Assembly: GCA_014872805.1 (NCBI GenBank)
Contig: WKFN01000014.1
Coordinates: 248,001-312,000 of the forward strand
Direction: 5' to 3'
Length of the DNA: 64,000 bases
DNA from: Opacimonas sp014872805
Lineage (GTDB): Bacteria > Pseudomonadota > Gammaproteobacteria > Enterobacterales > Alteromonadaceae
In this document: piece after piece, positions 7,797-16,578 of the stretch
How the letters are laid out: the number at the start of each line of letters is the position of its first letter
Position numbering within the stretch: the first letter of the stretch is position 1
Notes under the pieces: model-generated
Database searches by the model: none
Told to the model about the DNA's origin: nothing
Seen by the model: only the letters and a program-made list of their open reading frames with translations
Made by a program: the position numbers and the translations under genes

Positions 7797-9425
7797 TTAT
7801 TGCTCTTCGTAGGACAACGAGAAGGTGATGCGGTTTTCCGTATAATCCTCGTTTGAAAACGCCCCAAGCGAATTAAATCCACTGACACTGCCTTCTTTAT
7901 CAAGGCGTTTGAGTGACAATTCAGTATTGAGTGATCGACCAAAATCACGGCTTAAGGTCATCCCATATTCTGTGAACGTACCTTCTGAAGTGGATGCATC
8001 ACTCAAGAGGGTTTGGAGATAATCTTGTGTTGAGTATTCTAGGCTGATATTGGTATAGCTTCCCACCTGGTAGCCAAGTTGGAAGTCAATGATGTCGGCA
8101 TCAATAATATTTTGTTGTTGCAAACGCTCTTGTGAGGTTTGCGAAAAAGTTAAACTGATCGTCGTTTTGCGTTTGTCATAGAGCAAAGCTAAGCTGTCAG
8201 ACTTGCGAATAATGACAGAATCGACCAATGCAAATACCGGTTGAGAAACATTAATAAATTGCTCACCCGCGCCCAGCGTATAATCGGTGGTCTCGGGTAA
8301 GAAGCAATCATTAATGGAACTCGCTCCTGCACCACAGACAAACGGTGTCACAATCGAGCCTTGGTTGAGTAATCGAGAGGTGGATGTCACGGCCTCACTT
8401 CGAGAGGCCACTGCGCGTAGACGCTTTAAGTTATACACAAAATTCGCACTTGAGGTACGTCCAAAGAAACGCTTTGAAGTGCGTGCATTGACTCGAGTGC
8501 GAGAGCTGAATGCCCAATCAATTGCGCCGACCAGGTAGTCTTCCTTATCTGCCTCAGGGGCATCGCTTTGACTGGTATTCCAAGTCAACGAGAGGGAACG
8601 CTCCACAGATGGTGAATAACTCAATCCAACCCCATAACTGGTAAAATCTCGAATTTGTGCATTACCGGTATCAGCAAGGGATGCTTCATTGGCGTCAAAT
8701 GACGCATTTAAGGCCAAACCAACCTTACCAAACAAGCGATAACTGGCATCTAAGTTGGCATAAGTCGTGTCAAAATCTCGATTGGTAAACCCTGATGACT
8801 CGGTTTGAGTCGCTTGTAAAGACCATTTTAAGTCAGGCAAGGCATCGCCATTGACTAGATTGAGGCTGAGTCTATGAGAATCACTTTTCAATACTGCGCC
8901 ACCATCGCGCTGCGTTTCTGAGGAAGTTACGTCGCCAGTTATGCCCCCACCAAAGAACGAACCGGTTAACCATTCAGAAGTAAAGCCCACGTCATAGCGT
9001 TGCGTTTTATTCAAATCTCGGTTGGGTGACAAAAACAAGTTGCGCCCTAGGTTATTCATATTGAAACTATTGTAGCTTTGGCTGGCATTGGCATTGATTT
9101 GTAACAGGCGCTCAATGACGGCCCATGAGGTACTCAAACTGGCGTTGGTAAAATCATAAGATTGTGTATTTGTCCCATTGTCAAAACGTTGCTGGATGTG
9201 CTCGGCATTCAGGTTGATATTGAGCCGTCTGGCATCGTATTGCAAGCCGATTTGCGGACGGATTTGTTGGGTTTGCGCGGCGATATCCCCGCTTTGTGAC
9301 AGCGTAAAATCTTGCTCAATGTGTTCACCTGTCACCTTGGCAACGACGGATAATTCTCCAGCCGCAGCGGTTGATACTGACGTGATGGCTAACCACATCG
9401 AGAACTGAAATCGATTGAGTTTCAC
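7797..9425 (-). CDS. PEP-CTERM/XrtA system outer-membrane beta-barrel protein
   Basis: Predicted outer-membrane barrel of the family that sits beside exosortase A polysaccharide genes (TIGR03016-like), 542 residues. An N-terminal signal peptide (residues 1-23, ending near AAAG) is followed by long alternating hydrophobic/polar strands rich in Ser, Thr, Asn, Tyr and aromatic strand ends, ending in a strand with S-L-S-Y near the C-terminus. Apart from a pair near SIVTPFVCGAGASSINDCF, Cys is absent. The function is inferred to be a pore or scaffold for polysaccharide secretion. It is the last gene of the minus-strand export operon, 13 bp after the tyrosine autokinase gene. Confidence 0.82.
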   Translation of the reverse strand: MKLNRFQFSMWLAITSVSTAAAGELSVVAKVTGEHIEQDFTLSQSGDIAAQTQQIRPQIGLQYDARRLNINLNAEHIQQRFDNGTNTQSYDFTNASLSTSWAVIERLLQINANASQSYNSFNMNNLGRNLFLSPNRDLNKTQRYDVGFTSEWLTGSFFGGGITGDVTSSETQRDGGAVLKSDSHRLSLNLVNGDALPDLKWSLQATQTESSGFTNRDFDTTYANLDASYRLFGKVGLALNASFDANEASLADTGNAQIRDFTSYGVGLSYSPSVERSLSLTWNTSQSDAPEADKEDYLVGAIDWAFSSRTRVNARTSKRFFGRTSSANFVYNLKRLRAVASRSEAVTSTSRLLNQGSIVTPFVCGAGASSINDCFLPETTDYTLGAGEQFINVSQPVFALVDSVIIRKSDSLALLYDKRKTTISLTFSQTSQERLQQQNIIDADIIDFQLGYQVGSYTNISLEYSTQDYLQTLLSDASTSEGTFTEYGMTLSRDFGRSLNTELSLKRLDKEGSVSGFNSLGAFSNEDYTENRITFSLSYEEQ

Positions 9426-9438
9426 CTATACTACTCCA

Positions 9439-10326
9439 TTAGGTTTGTGATGGTTTGGCAGCGTAGTAGTAACCGTAATAATCACCATATTTTGAGCCTT
9501 GCTGAGTGGATTTGTTCATCACAAAACCAATCGCCATATCTGGATTCAAGCGCTCAACCGTGTCTTGTATGTCGGAAAGTTTGGCTTTGCCTTCTTCGAC
9601 CACCAGCACTGCTTGACCAGCAAAGCCAGCCATAATGGCAGATTCATTGATCCCCAATAATGGAGGCGTATCAATAATGACCACGCGATCAGGGTAGCGT
9701 TTGGAAAACTCTTCAATGGTCTCTTCCATGCGCTTGCTCGCCAGAAGTTCCGTAGATAGGTGGTGTGTTTGCCCAGCTGGGATGATTTTCAACTTATCGA
9801 CGTTTGTATTGTAGAGTACCTGTGATAAATCCATCTGGTCGTTATTCAAATATTCCATCAACCCTTGCTCTGCTTCAACACCGAGTGTATGTAAGACATT
9901 TGACTTGAGCACATCGGCATCCACTAACAATACCGTTTTGTCTTGTTCAGCCGCGATGGATAGCGCTAAGTTGATGGCCGTGAACGTTTTGCCCTCAGAG
10001 GGTCGAGCACTACTGACCATAATAATGTTACTGCGTGCTAGTGTCGTCGATAAAAAGCCAAAAGCATTTTTTAGCAGCTTACGCTTAATTTCTCGATACT
10101 CTTCATTAATTCGAGTGCGCTTGGTACTTAATGATACAAACCCTTTTTGATCCAACTCATCCAAGTTCAAGGTGAGGCTCTGATTGTTTGAAACAGCAGA
10201 TGCTTTTGTGGGAAAAGGCGCTTGTATCGTACGTTTAATCGATTTTGTCGTATCCGTTTCTGTTGCCACAGTTTGAGGGGTATCCTCACGTTGGCGTTGG
10301 AGGGCTTTCTCGATTGAATTATCCAT
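9439..10326 (-). CDS. XrtA-associated tyrosine autokinase (BY-kinase)
   Basis: Cytosolic bacterial tyrosine kinase that partners the chain-length membrane protein and controls polymerisation and export of the polysaccharide through cycles of autophosphorylation. The Walker A variant SSARPSEGKT (105-114), Walker A' VLLVDADV (132-139) and Walker B VVIIDTPP (215-222) define the BY-kinase fold. The C-terminal tail carries a tyrosine cluster (Tyr280, 283, 284, 286, 287, 288), the usual autophosphorylation site. Unlike Wzc it has no membrane part; that is supplied by the preceding gene, whose stop overlaps this start by one base (TAATG). The first 60 residues are probably flexible. Confidence 0.9.
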   Translation of the reverse strand: MDNSIEKALQRQREDTPQTVATETDTTKSIKRTIQAPFPTKASAVSNNQSLTLNLDELDQKGFVSLSTKRTRINEEYREIKRKLLKNAFGFLSTTLARSNIIMVSSARPSEGKTFTAINLALSIAAEQDKTVLLVDADVLKSNVLHTLGVEAEQGLMEYLNNDQMDLSQVLYNTNVDKLKIIPAGQTHHLSTELLASKRMEETIEEFSKRYPDRVVIIDTPPLLGINESAIMAGFAGQAVLVVEEGKAKLSDIQDTVERLNPDMAIGFVMNKSTQQGSKYGDYYGYYYAAKPSQT

Positions 10327-11867
10327 TACATGACTCGCTCTACGATATTGATATTGAACAGCTCAGCGCCGACTAAGCCCAAATATAAGGCTATAAGCAA
10401 ACTGGATGAGACAATAAAGGTCAATAATTTCATCTTGTTCCTGTGACTGATGTCACTGATCTCTAAGTGACTTACTACCCCAAGGACTGGATACGCCGTT
10501 AATTGACTAAGTTGTTGTGCACGATGCAATACCGGTGACATCTGACTCAATAAGAAAGCTAATCCGGTACCAGAACCAAAGCCTACTAGGATAACTAAAG
10601 TATAAAAAACTAAGCGCTTTGAACCTTGTGGCTCAGTGGGTACCATCGGCGGCTCCAAAATTCGGAACTTCAAATCATCCGTTGAGTCATCGGCTCTTCT
10701 GGATAACTCAGCAGACTCCTTACGTATGAGCAGTTGCTGATGTTTTTGTTGCATGATGTCGTAATCTCGATTCAGCGCGGTGAGTTCCGCCTCGACTTGT
10801 GGGACTTGGTCGATTTTGGAGCGCAACATAGCAATTTTGTTTTTGAAGTCGTTTTCTCTTACTTTCATTGAGGCAATGCTGCTTTCTAAACGCGAAATTT
10901 CGAGACGAATTTCTTGGGTGAGCAAGTTCATGTTATCCTCGCTCGAAGCATTCGAGGTGAGAGAGGCAATCTCGCGTTCTCTGGCCTCGAGTAATGAGGT
11001 CAGCAAATCGCGAGTTTCTACAACATCTGGGTGAATATCAGTATAACGCAGCTTTAACTCATCCATGCGCTCTTGTAAGGATTCAATGCGTGCATCAAAA
11101 CGCGTTGCGATGCTCAAATCACTGTATCCGCTTTCTCGCGGACTCAACTGAGACTTCAGTGAGTTAACTTGTTGTTCCGTTTCTTTGATGGTGAGTTGCA
11201 GTTCTTCCAAATTGGTCGTTATGCGAGACAGGTTATCGTAAAAGTTGCCTTGCTGTGGCAGGATATCTGAATATTTGCGTTTAAAATCCGATAAGCGCAG
11301 TTCAGACTCGCTCAGTCTTGTTTCGTATTCAGCAATTTGTTGATCGATAAATTCATTCGCGTTATCCGAATCGCGTCGATTATTGCCCAATGAGCCGGTT
11401 ACAAATAGCTCAAGCGTTTCTTGGACCACCGTTTTTGCCATTTCTGGGTTTTGGTGACGGTATGAAATCGTGTATATGTTGTCTTTTGATGTTGTTTTGA
11501 GCTTGATGTTTTCACTCAAATTGTTGATCAGAGACGTATACTCTTGGTCTGTGGTGACAGACAAGTCTAAGTCAGTTTGACGAGCAATTTTTTCGACATT
11601 ATCCCGACTTAACAACGTTTTCGCCATTTGCTCGACTTCGGCTTGGGTGTTGTTTTGAATCGTTAGACCACGCAGTAATGGCTGAATGATGGAACGTGTA
11701 TCGACATAGACCACCGCGTTTGATTCGTATTCATCGGGGAGCATCGCCACATAAGCGAAGCCGATAGGACAAATTAACCAAGAGGTCATGATAATAAATC
11801 GTTTCTTGATCCAAATACCACGCACAAAGTCAATTAATTGCGCAAGTGTCTGTTGCAAATCCTGCAT
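10326..11867 (-). CDS. XrtA system polysaccharide chain-length determinant (Wzz/EpsC-like)
   Basis: Inner-membrane polysaccharide co-polymerase setting the length of the exported chain and recruiting the tyrosine kinase. At 513 residues it starts with a Wzz domain with a membrane helix at about 24-44, has a long periplasmic helical region with clear heptad character (about 170-400), then a second membrane helix near 430-455 (VFYTLVILVGF region) and a third near 485-505. Three predicted helices are typical for the exosortase-linked form. It is preceded by the export lipoprotein (59 bp gap) and overlaps the kinase by one base. Confidence 0.88.
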   Translation of the reverse strand: MQDLQQTLAQLIDFVRGIWIKKRFIIMTSWLICPIGFAYVAMLPDEYESNAVVYVDTRSIIQPLLRGLTIQNNTQAEVEQMAKTLLSRDNVEKIARQTDLDLSVTTDQEYTSLINNLSENIKLKTTSKDNIYTISYRHQNPEMAKTVVQETLELFVTGSLGNNRRDSDNANEFIDQQIAEYETRLSESELRLSDFKRKYSDILPQQGNFYDNLSRITTNLEELQLTIKETEQQVNSLKSQLSPRESGYSDLSIATRFDARIESLQERMDELKLRYTDIHPDVVETRDLLTSLLEAREREIASLTSNASSEDNMNLLTQEIRLEISRLESSIASMKVRENDFKNKIAMLRSKIDQVPQVEAELTALNRDYDIMQQKHQQLLIRKESAELSRRADDSTDDLKFRILEPPMVPTEPQGSKRLVFYTLVILVGFGSGTGLAFLLSQMSPVLHRAQQLSQLTAYPVLGVVSHLEISDISHRNKMKLLTFIVSSSLLIALYLGLVGAELFNINIVERVM

Positions 11868-11926
11868 AGATAAAATCCATTTTAAAATTGAAAAGCTTAG
11901 CTAGAGCGCCATTAAAAACGACCGAC

Positions 11927-12553
11927 TTAATACCAAGCTTCTGGAATGATTACGATATCGCCCGGTAACATATCGATGTTTTTATTGATGTCGCCGTCTT
12001 TGACTAAGCGCTCTAAATTTAAGGCAAAGCTTTTTTGCTGGCCATTGATACGACGGATCAGAACGGCATTGTCGCCGTCGGCGAACTCCGTTAATCCACC
12101 CACGGCAATCATCAGGTCCAATAAGGTCATATGTTGGGTGTAGTTGATCGCAGCTGGGTTGGTGGCTTCACCAATGACACGTACTTGCTCAGATAACGGG
12201 CCAGAGAATGAATTCACACTGACAGTCACTCGTGGATTATTGATGTATTTTGATAATTCTTGTTCGATATGACGAGCGAGCATAGAAGGGGTTTTGCCCG
12301 ATACGGCGATGTCTTCCACTAACGAGGTGGTGACTTTGCCGTCAGGACGAACGATAAAAGAACCAGAGATCTCAGGGTTTCGCCATACAAAGATAGAAAG
12401 CTGATCACCAGGACCAATTAAATATTGATAATTGTCCACTTCGGTCGTCAGGGTAGTACGGACTTTGGCAGTTGGCAACGTTTGTGTCGCACACCCACTA
12501 AGAAATAAAGCGAATAGGGCACAGGCGGCCATCCATAGACGTGTCATTTTCAT
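11927..12553 (-). CDS. XrtA system exopolysaccharide export lipoprotein (Wza/EpsE-like)
   Basis: Outer-membrane export protein of the Wza type. The N-terminus is a lipoprotein signal with lipobox LSGC and acylated Cys21. It is followed by a Poly_export domain (YLIGPGDQLSIFVWRNPEI from about residue 44) and an SLBB-like segment (VRVIGEATNPAAI from about 129). At 208 residues it is much shorter than Wza, as usual for exosortase-linked versions that lack the large C-terminal region. AAGGA lies 7 bases before the ATG. It is the first gene of the minus-strand export operon, and a 23-bp palindrome sits 20 bp upstream of its start, a likely control site. Confidence 0.9.
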   Translation of the reverse strand: MKMTRLWMAACALFALFLSGCATQTLPTAKVRTTLTTEVDNYQYLIGPGDQLSIFVWRNPEISGSFIVRPDGKVTTSLVEDIAVSGKTPSMLARHIEQELSKYINNPRVTVSVNSFSGPLSEQVRVIGEATNPAAINYTQHMTLLDLMIAVGGLTEFADGDNAVLIRRINGQQKSFALNLERLVKDGDINKNIDMLPGDIVIIPEAWY

Positions 12554-12572
12554 TAGATAATCCTTTAATCTT

Positions 12573-12595
12573 TATACTGTCAGACTGACGGTATA
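12573..12595. promoter_or_regulatory. 23-bp near-perfect palindrome, candidate operator
   Basis: Arms TATACTGTCAG (12573-12583) and CTGACGGTATA (12585-12595) flank a single A; only one base pair of eleven departs from symmetry. It lies in the 165-bp divergent region between the export operon and the sugar-transferase operon. On the minus strand TATACC of one arm could be a -10 box with TTGTGT 18 bp upstream, which would put the dyad over the promoter, as for a repressor site. Confidence 0.55.
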
Positions 12596-12718
12596 GTCTT
12601 TATCGGACAAAAAACACAATACTAAAGAAAAAAATTATTATGGATATAGGTTAAGAAAAAAAATCATCTGACGATACATAGTGGATAAGACAATTTTGAG
12701 TTCTCAAGGAAGAGAAAG

Positions 12719-14134
12719 ATGGCTAAGCCTATAGTAAAAGCTCGAAGACGCCTAACGTCTCTGATACTAGCTGAAATTACGCTCGTGACGTATTTTGCTT
12801 ATCTTTCTTTTTTTGTAGTAGAGCTTGCCACACCATACATATCAGGTTTCCACGCAAAGTTCACACCTTACCTCGTGATTATTCCTCTGTTTACGTTTCT
12901 GGCCGCATTGGCTGTAGGGTTATACGAGTCAAAATTACGTGAGAGTTACCGAGGCATAGTACGACGCATCTTTGTCGCACATGGCTTGGCTTTTTTTGCA
13001 CTCATGGTCGTCGAGGCAGCGATTCTGCGCAACTTAGATGTGCACCCCTATTACTTGGTTATCACCGCTTGCCTTAATATCATTGGGATATCGATATTTC
13101 GTTATTTGTTGTCTCGTTATCACGCATTGGGTGTAGGCAAAAGCCGCATTGTTATTTTGGGAGCGGGTCAGCGAGCGTCCATTATTGAAAAGCGCATGCG
13201 ACGCTCTGCGGACCGCAAAAATTTTGAATTGATAGGATTTATTCCAGTCCCTGGAGATAATCGTGATGAAAAAGGGATTCAACATGAAATGCTTTTGGAT
13301 ATTGATATTGATGCTTCGTTCGTTGAGTTTATCCAAGCCAATAACATTGATGAAATAGTGATTGCCGCCGACCAACGCCGTGGCACGTTACCCATTGAAG
13401 TGCTGTTTGATTTGCGATTACAAGGTGTGGTGGTTACCGATTTATTGGACTTTATGGAACGTGAGGTGGGGCAGATTGTAGTGGATTTGTTGTTTCCAAG
13501 TTGGTTGATTTTCTCTAATGGGTTCAATTCTCAAAACTACGCCCGTCAAGTGGTGGATAATGGTCTAAATTGGTTCTTGGCGTCTCTGGTTTTGTTTTTT
13601 GTGTGGCCATTTATGTTATTGACGGCATTAGCAATTTATTTTGATGACGGTCGACGCACCAACACCTCCGTTTTTTATAAACAAATTCGTACCGGTAAAA
13701 ACGGCGAACCATTTGCGATTTATAAGTTCCGTAGTATGGGCAAAGACGCGGAAAAAGACGGCGCGAAGTGGGCGACCAAAAACGACATGCGGGTCACGCG
13801 TATTGGTGGCTTTATTCGAAAATATCGCCTGGATGAATTACCGCAACTTTATAATGTGTTTCGTGGGGACATGTCTTTTGTTGGACCGCGACCGGAGCGA
13901 CCTGAATTTGTGGAACAGCTGGCGACTGAAATCCCATTTTACAATCATCGTCACACTGTAAAACCGGGATTGGCAGGTTGGGCACAATTGAACTACCCAT
14001 ACGGCGCAAGTGTGAATGATGCAAGGGAAAAGCTCAAATTCGATCTATATTATGTTAAACATCAGAGTTTTTTGCTCGATATATTAATACTGATACGGAC
14101 CGTGGAAGTGGTTTTATTTGGCAAAGGACAATAG
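12719..14134 (+). CDS. XrtA system undecaprenyl-phosphate sugar phosphotransferase (priming transferase)
   Basis: Inner-membrane enzyme that starts each polysaccharide repeat by moving a sugar phosphate from a nucleotide sugar to undecaprenyl phosphate. The 471 residues comprise four N-terminal membrane helices (about 14-130), a CoA-binding-like domain (SRIVILGAG at 142-150), a further helix near 282-306 and the catalytic bacterial sugar transferase domain with KFRSM (336-340), LDELPQLYNVFRGDMSFVG (371-389) and PRPERP (390-395). The family (TIGR03013-like) is tied to exosortase A loci. AGGAAGAG precedes the ATG. First gene of the long plus-strand operon. Which sugar is transferred cannot be read from sequence. 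Confidence 0.92.
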   Translation: MAKPIVKARRRLTSLILAEITLVTYFAYLSFFVVELATPYISGFHAKFTPYLVIIPLFTFLAALAVGLYESKLRESYRGIVRRIFVAHGLAFFALMVVEAAILRNLDVHPYYLVITACLNIIGISIFRYLLSRYHALGVGKSRIVILGAGQRASIIEKRMRRSADRKNFELIGFIPVPGDNRDEKGIQHEMLLDIDIDASFVEFIQANNIDEIVIAADQRRGTLPIEVLFDLRLQGVVVTDLLDFMEREVGQIVVDLLFPSWLIFSNGFNSQNYARQVVDNGLNWFLASLVLFFVWPFMLLTALAIYFDDGRRTNTSVFYKQIRTGKNGEPFAIYKFRSMGKDAEKDGAKWATKNDMRVTRIGGFIRKYRLDELPQLYNVFRGDMSFVGPRPERPEFVEQLATEIPFYNHRHTVKPGLAGWAQLNYPYGASVNDAREKLKFDLYYVKHQSFLLDILILIRTVEVVLFGKGQ

Positions 14135-14146
14135 GGAGATTATGTC

Positions 14147-15022
14147 GTGCAATGGAACGCGATGACAGTGGATGTGGAAGATTACTTTCACGTATCTGCT
14201 TTTGAACAAGCGATAGCCAAAGACGATTGGGGCTTTCTTACCCCAAGAGTCGATCACAACACCCACCGGCTACTTGATATTTTTGCCGAGCACAAGGTCA
14301 AAGCGACTTTTTTTACTCTGGGTTGGGTAGCACAACGCTGTCCGGCATTGATTCAACGCATTGCGGCAGAAGGCCATGAACTGGGCAGTCATGGGAGTAA
14401 TCATGCTCGTCTTACAACCTTGACGCAACAACAGGCCTATGAAGACATTGCGCATAGCAAAGACCGTATTGAACAGATTTCAGGTAAAGCCGTGATGGGA
14501 TATCGCGCACCGAGTTTTTCGATTAATGCCAAGACCGAATATGTATATGACATACTGGCTCGTCTGGGGTTTATGTACTCGTCGAGTACGTATCCGATAG
14601 AACACGATTTATATGGCGTACCACACTGGCCTAGGTTTCCCTACCGCCACGGTTCTGGCATTGTTGAGATCCCCATTCCCACCTTGCGCCAGAACCAGAC
14701 CAATATAGGCATTGGTGGCGGTGGGTACTTTCGTTTATTTCCTTATTGGTTTTCTAAACGTCGGATCAATGAGTTCTTAACACAAGAAAAAAAGCCGTAT
14801 AGTTTTTATTTTCATCCTTGGGAAATTGACCCTGAACAACCTCGAGTCAAAGACGCCCCGTTAAAATCTAAACTCCGCCACTATGTGAATTTGAACAGCA
14901 TGGAAGATAAGCTGAACAAATTGCTTCGCGATTTTGCTTGGTCTTCCATGGCGATGGCATATGCGGATGAGCTTTCAGAGCTGGCTCCCAAAGTCCCAAT
15001 GGATCTGTCGAGAACAGCATGA
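14147..15022 (+). CDS. XrtA system polysaccharide deacetylase
   Basis: NodB-type carbohydrate esterase of the exosortase-associated subfamily (TIGR03006-like), expected to remove N-acetyl groups from polysaccharide or its lipid-linked precursor. The 291-residue protein opens with MTVDVEDYFHVSAFEQ, a subfamily hallmark with metal-binding acidic residues. It continues with SHGSNH (His82 and His86) and GYRAPSFS (118-125), the second catalytic motif. No signal peptide is seen, so it is probably cytosolic or exported by other means. The start is a GTG at 14147, nine bases after AGGGAG; an ATG at 14142 is out of frame. It overlaps xrtA by 4 bp. Confidence 0.9.
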   Translation: MQWNAMTVDVEDYFHVSAFEQAIAKDDWGFLTPRVDHNTHRLLDIFAEHKVKATFFTLGWVAQRCPALIQRIAAEGHELGSHGSNHARLTTLTQQQAYEDIAHSKDRIEQISGKAVMGYRAPSFSINAKTEYVYDILARLGFMYSSSTYPIEHDLYGVPHWPRFPYRHGSGIVEIPIPTLRQNQTNIGIGGGGYFRLFPYWFSKRRINEFLTQEKKPYSFYFHPWEIDPEQPRVKDAPLKSKLRHYVNLNSMEDKLNKLLRDFAWSSMAMAYADELSELAPKVPMDLSRTA

Positions 15023-16578
15023 CAACGGCGAAGCACAGTCATCTAAAAGCGTCCCAAAGGATGTTTTTTTCCTTGTGCTTGGTGTTATTGGGGTGGGCGT
15101 TTTTTAGCATTGCCGGGATAAGCAGTGCAGTCGGTATTTGGTCGGTTTCAGAGATCTTTCAGCACTGCTTTTTGGTGATCCCTGGTGCAATGTACTTGAT
15201 ATGGCAAGAGCGCTCTGCATTGCAACAGTTACCCATACGACCAGCATGGCAAGCCTTGCCGGTAGTCTGTGGGCAGTTAGCGTTATATGTGGTAGGCGTT
15301 GCGGGCGATATTCAGCTGTTTATGCACGTTGCAGCGTTTTCTCTCTTGCCGACGTTAATTTGGCTCGTTATCGGCAATCGTGCGGCATACCAAATCATGT
15401 TCCCTTTACTATTCATGTTGTTTGCCATTCCGATTGGTGAAGAACTGGTACCGTGGTTACAAGCAATCACTGCGGATATCGCTGTGTACTTGTTGCAACT
15501 CACGGGTGTGCCATTGTTTCGCACAGGGTTGTACATCGAGGTACCTGGTGGGACGTTTTTGGTTGCAGAAGCCTGCTCTGGCATAAGCTTTTTCATCGCG
15601 TCAGTGGTGATCGGTAACTTGTACGCGTATATGAATTTGGTCTCCTGGCCTCGTCGAGTGGGCTTTGTGATGTTATCCATTGTATACCCCATCGTGGCGA
15701 ATGCAGTCAGGGTATATGGCATCATCTTAACCGGGTATTTGAGTGACATGGAACACGCAGTCGGGGCGGACCATCTCGTGTATGGTTGGGTGTTTTTTGC
15801 GATGGTCATTGTGAGTTTGATTTTTTTGGGTGAGCTATTTCGTTGCGGAGACAGTGGATATAAAGACATAGATAAGGCTCATGCTATTCCATACAGCACA
15901 TCCAATACTCCTCGATATTGGGTCGTGTTCTTGGTATTAATATTGTTAGGGGCCGCCCAGTGGTGGCAAGCACAAGTCCAGAACCGAATTGAAGCCCCCT
16001 GGTCGTATTCGAATACTCCTGTCACAGACGTCATGAGTGTAGGGAATAATGCACAATGGAGCGTCTCTTTACCCAGCACGCCATGGGCACCGCAGTTTCA
16101 TCATGCAGCGGCTGAGCAGTTATCAACTCACCAATACCTCGATCAAGTCTATCAAAGTTACCAAGTCTCGTTTGATGGCAAACACGGTGAGTTAGTGAAC
16201 TTTCAAAATAAACTCTATCTGCAAGATCGTTGGACGTTGGTTGAGCGCAACCAAGTGACGTTGAGCGACTCCAGTGTGGTATTGGCCGAACACATAAGCT
16301 CTCCACGAGGTGAACAGCAGGTGATCTATTATGCGTACTGGTTCGATGGGCAGTGGTACAGCAGTAAAACAAAGGTCAAACTCATGCAAACGTTCGCAGC
16401 ATTGTTGCATCGAGAAACGGTGATGCGACTGTTTGCTATTAAATTGCCAGTTACAAACGATAAACTGTTACAGCAGCGTCATCTAGCTATTATTAACAAT
16501 CGCTTTGCTGAGTATCTTACTCGTACTGATGCCCTGCGCTTGTCTGGCACGAACCGACGCTCACAGGAGGAGCATTAA
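15019..16578 (+). CDS. xrtA: exosortase A (XrtA) fused to an EpsI-type C-terminal domain
   Basis: Membrane transpeptidase-like enzyme that recognises and cleaves PEP-CTERM sorting signals, analogous to Gram-positive sortases. The 519-residue protein has about eight membrane helices in residues 15-275. The three conserved catalytic residues are present: Cys186 (AEACSGIS), Arg231 (ANAVRVYG) and His252 (GADHLVYGW). Residues 300-519 form a periplasmic EpsI-like domain (one anchor helix at 300-316, then soluble), which in some loci is a separate gene. The start overlaps the deacetylase stop (ATGA) and the stop overlaps the next start (TAATG). The probable cargo is the PEP-CTERM protein at 38729-39742. 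Confidence 0.95.
   Translation: MTTAKHSHLKASQRMFFSLCLVLLGWAFFSIAGISSAVGIWSVSEIFQHCFLVIPGAMYLIWQERSALQQLPIRPAWQALPVVCGQLALYVVGVAGDIQLFMHVAAFSLLPTLIWLVIGNRAAYQIMFPLLFMLFAIPIGEELVPWLQAITADIAVYLLQLTGVPLFRTGLYIEVPGGTFLVAEACSGISFFIASVVIGNLYAYMNLVSWPRRVGFVMLSIVYPIVANAVRVYGIILTGYLSDMEHAVGADHLVYGWVFFAMVIVSLIFLGELFRCGDSGYKDIDKAHAIPYSTSNTPRYWVVFLVLILLGAAQWWQAQVQNRIEAPWSYSNTPVTDVMSVGNNAQWSVSLPSTPWAPQFHHAAAEQLSTHQYLDQVYQSYQVSFDGKHGELVNFQNKLYLQDRWTLVERNQVTLSDSSVVLAEHISSPRGEQQVIYYAYWFDGQWYSSKTKVKLMQTFAALLHRETVMRLFAIKLPVTNDKLLQQRHLAIINNRFAEYLTRTDALRLSGTNRRSQEEH

Noticed and set aside
15312..15869. 185-codon open frame opposite xrtA
   Set aside because: It mirrors the membrane-helix region of XrtA, and such antisense frames are expected there; no ribosome-binding site or family.
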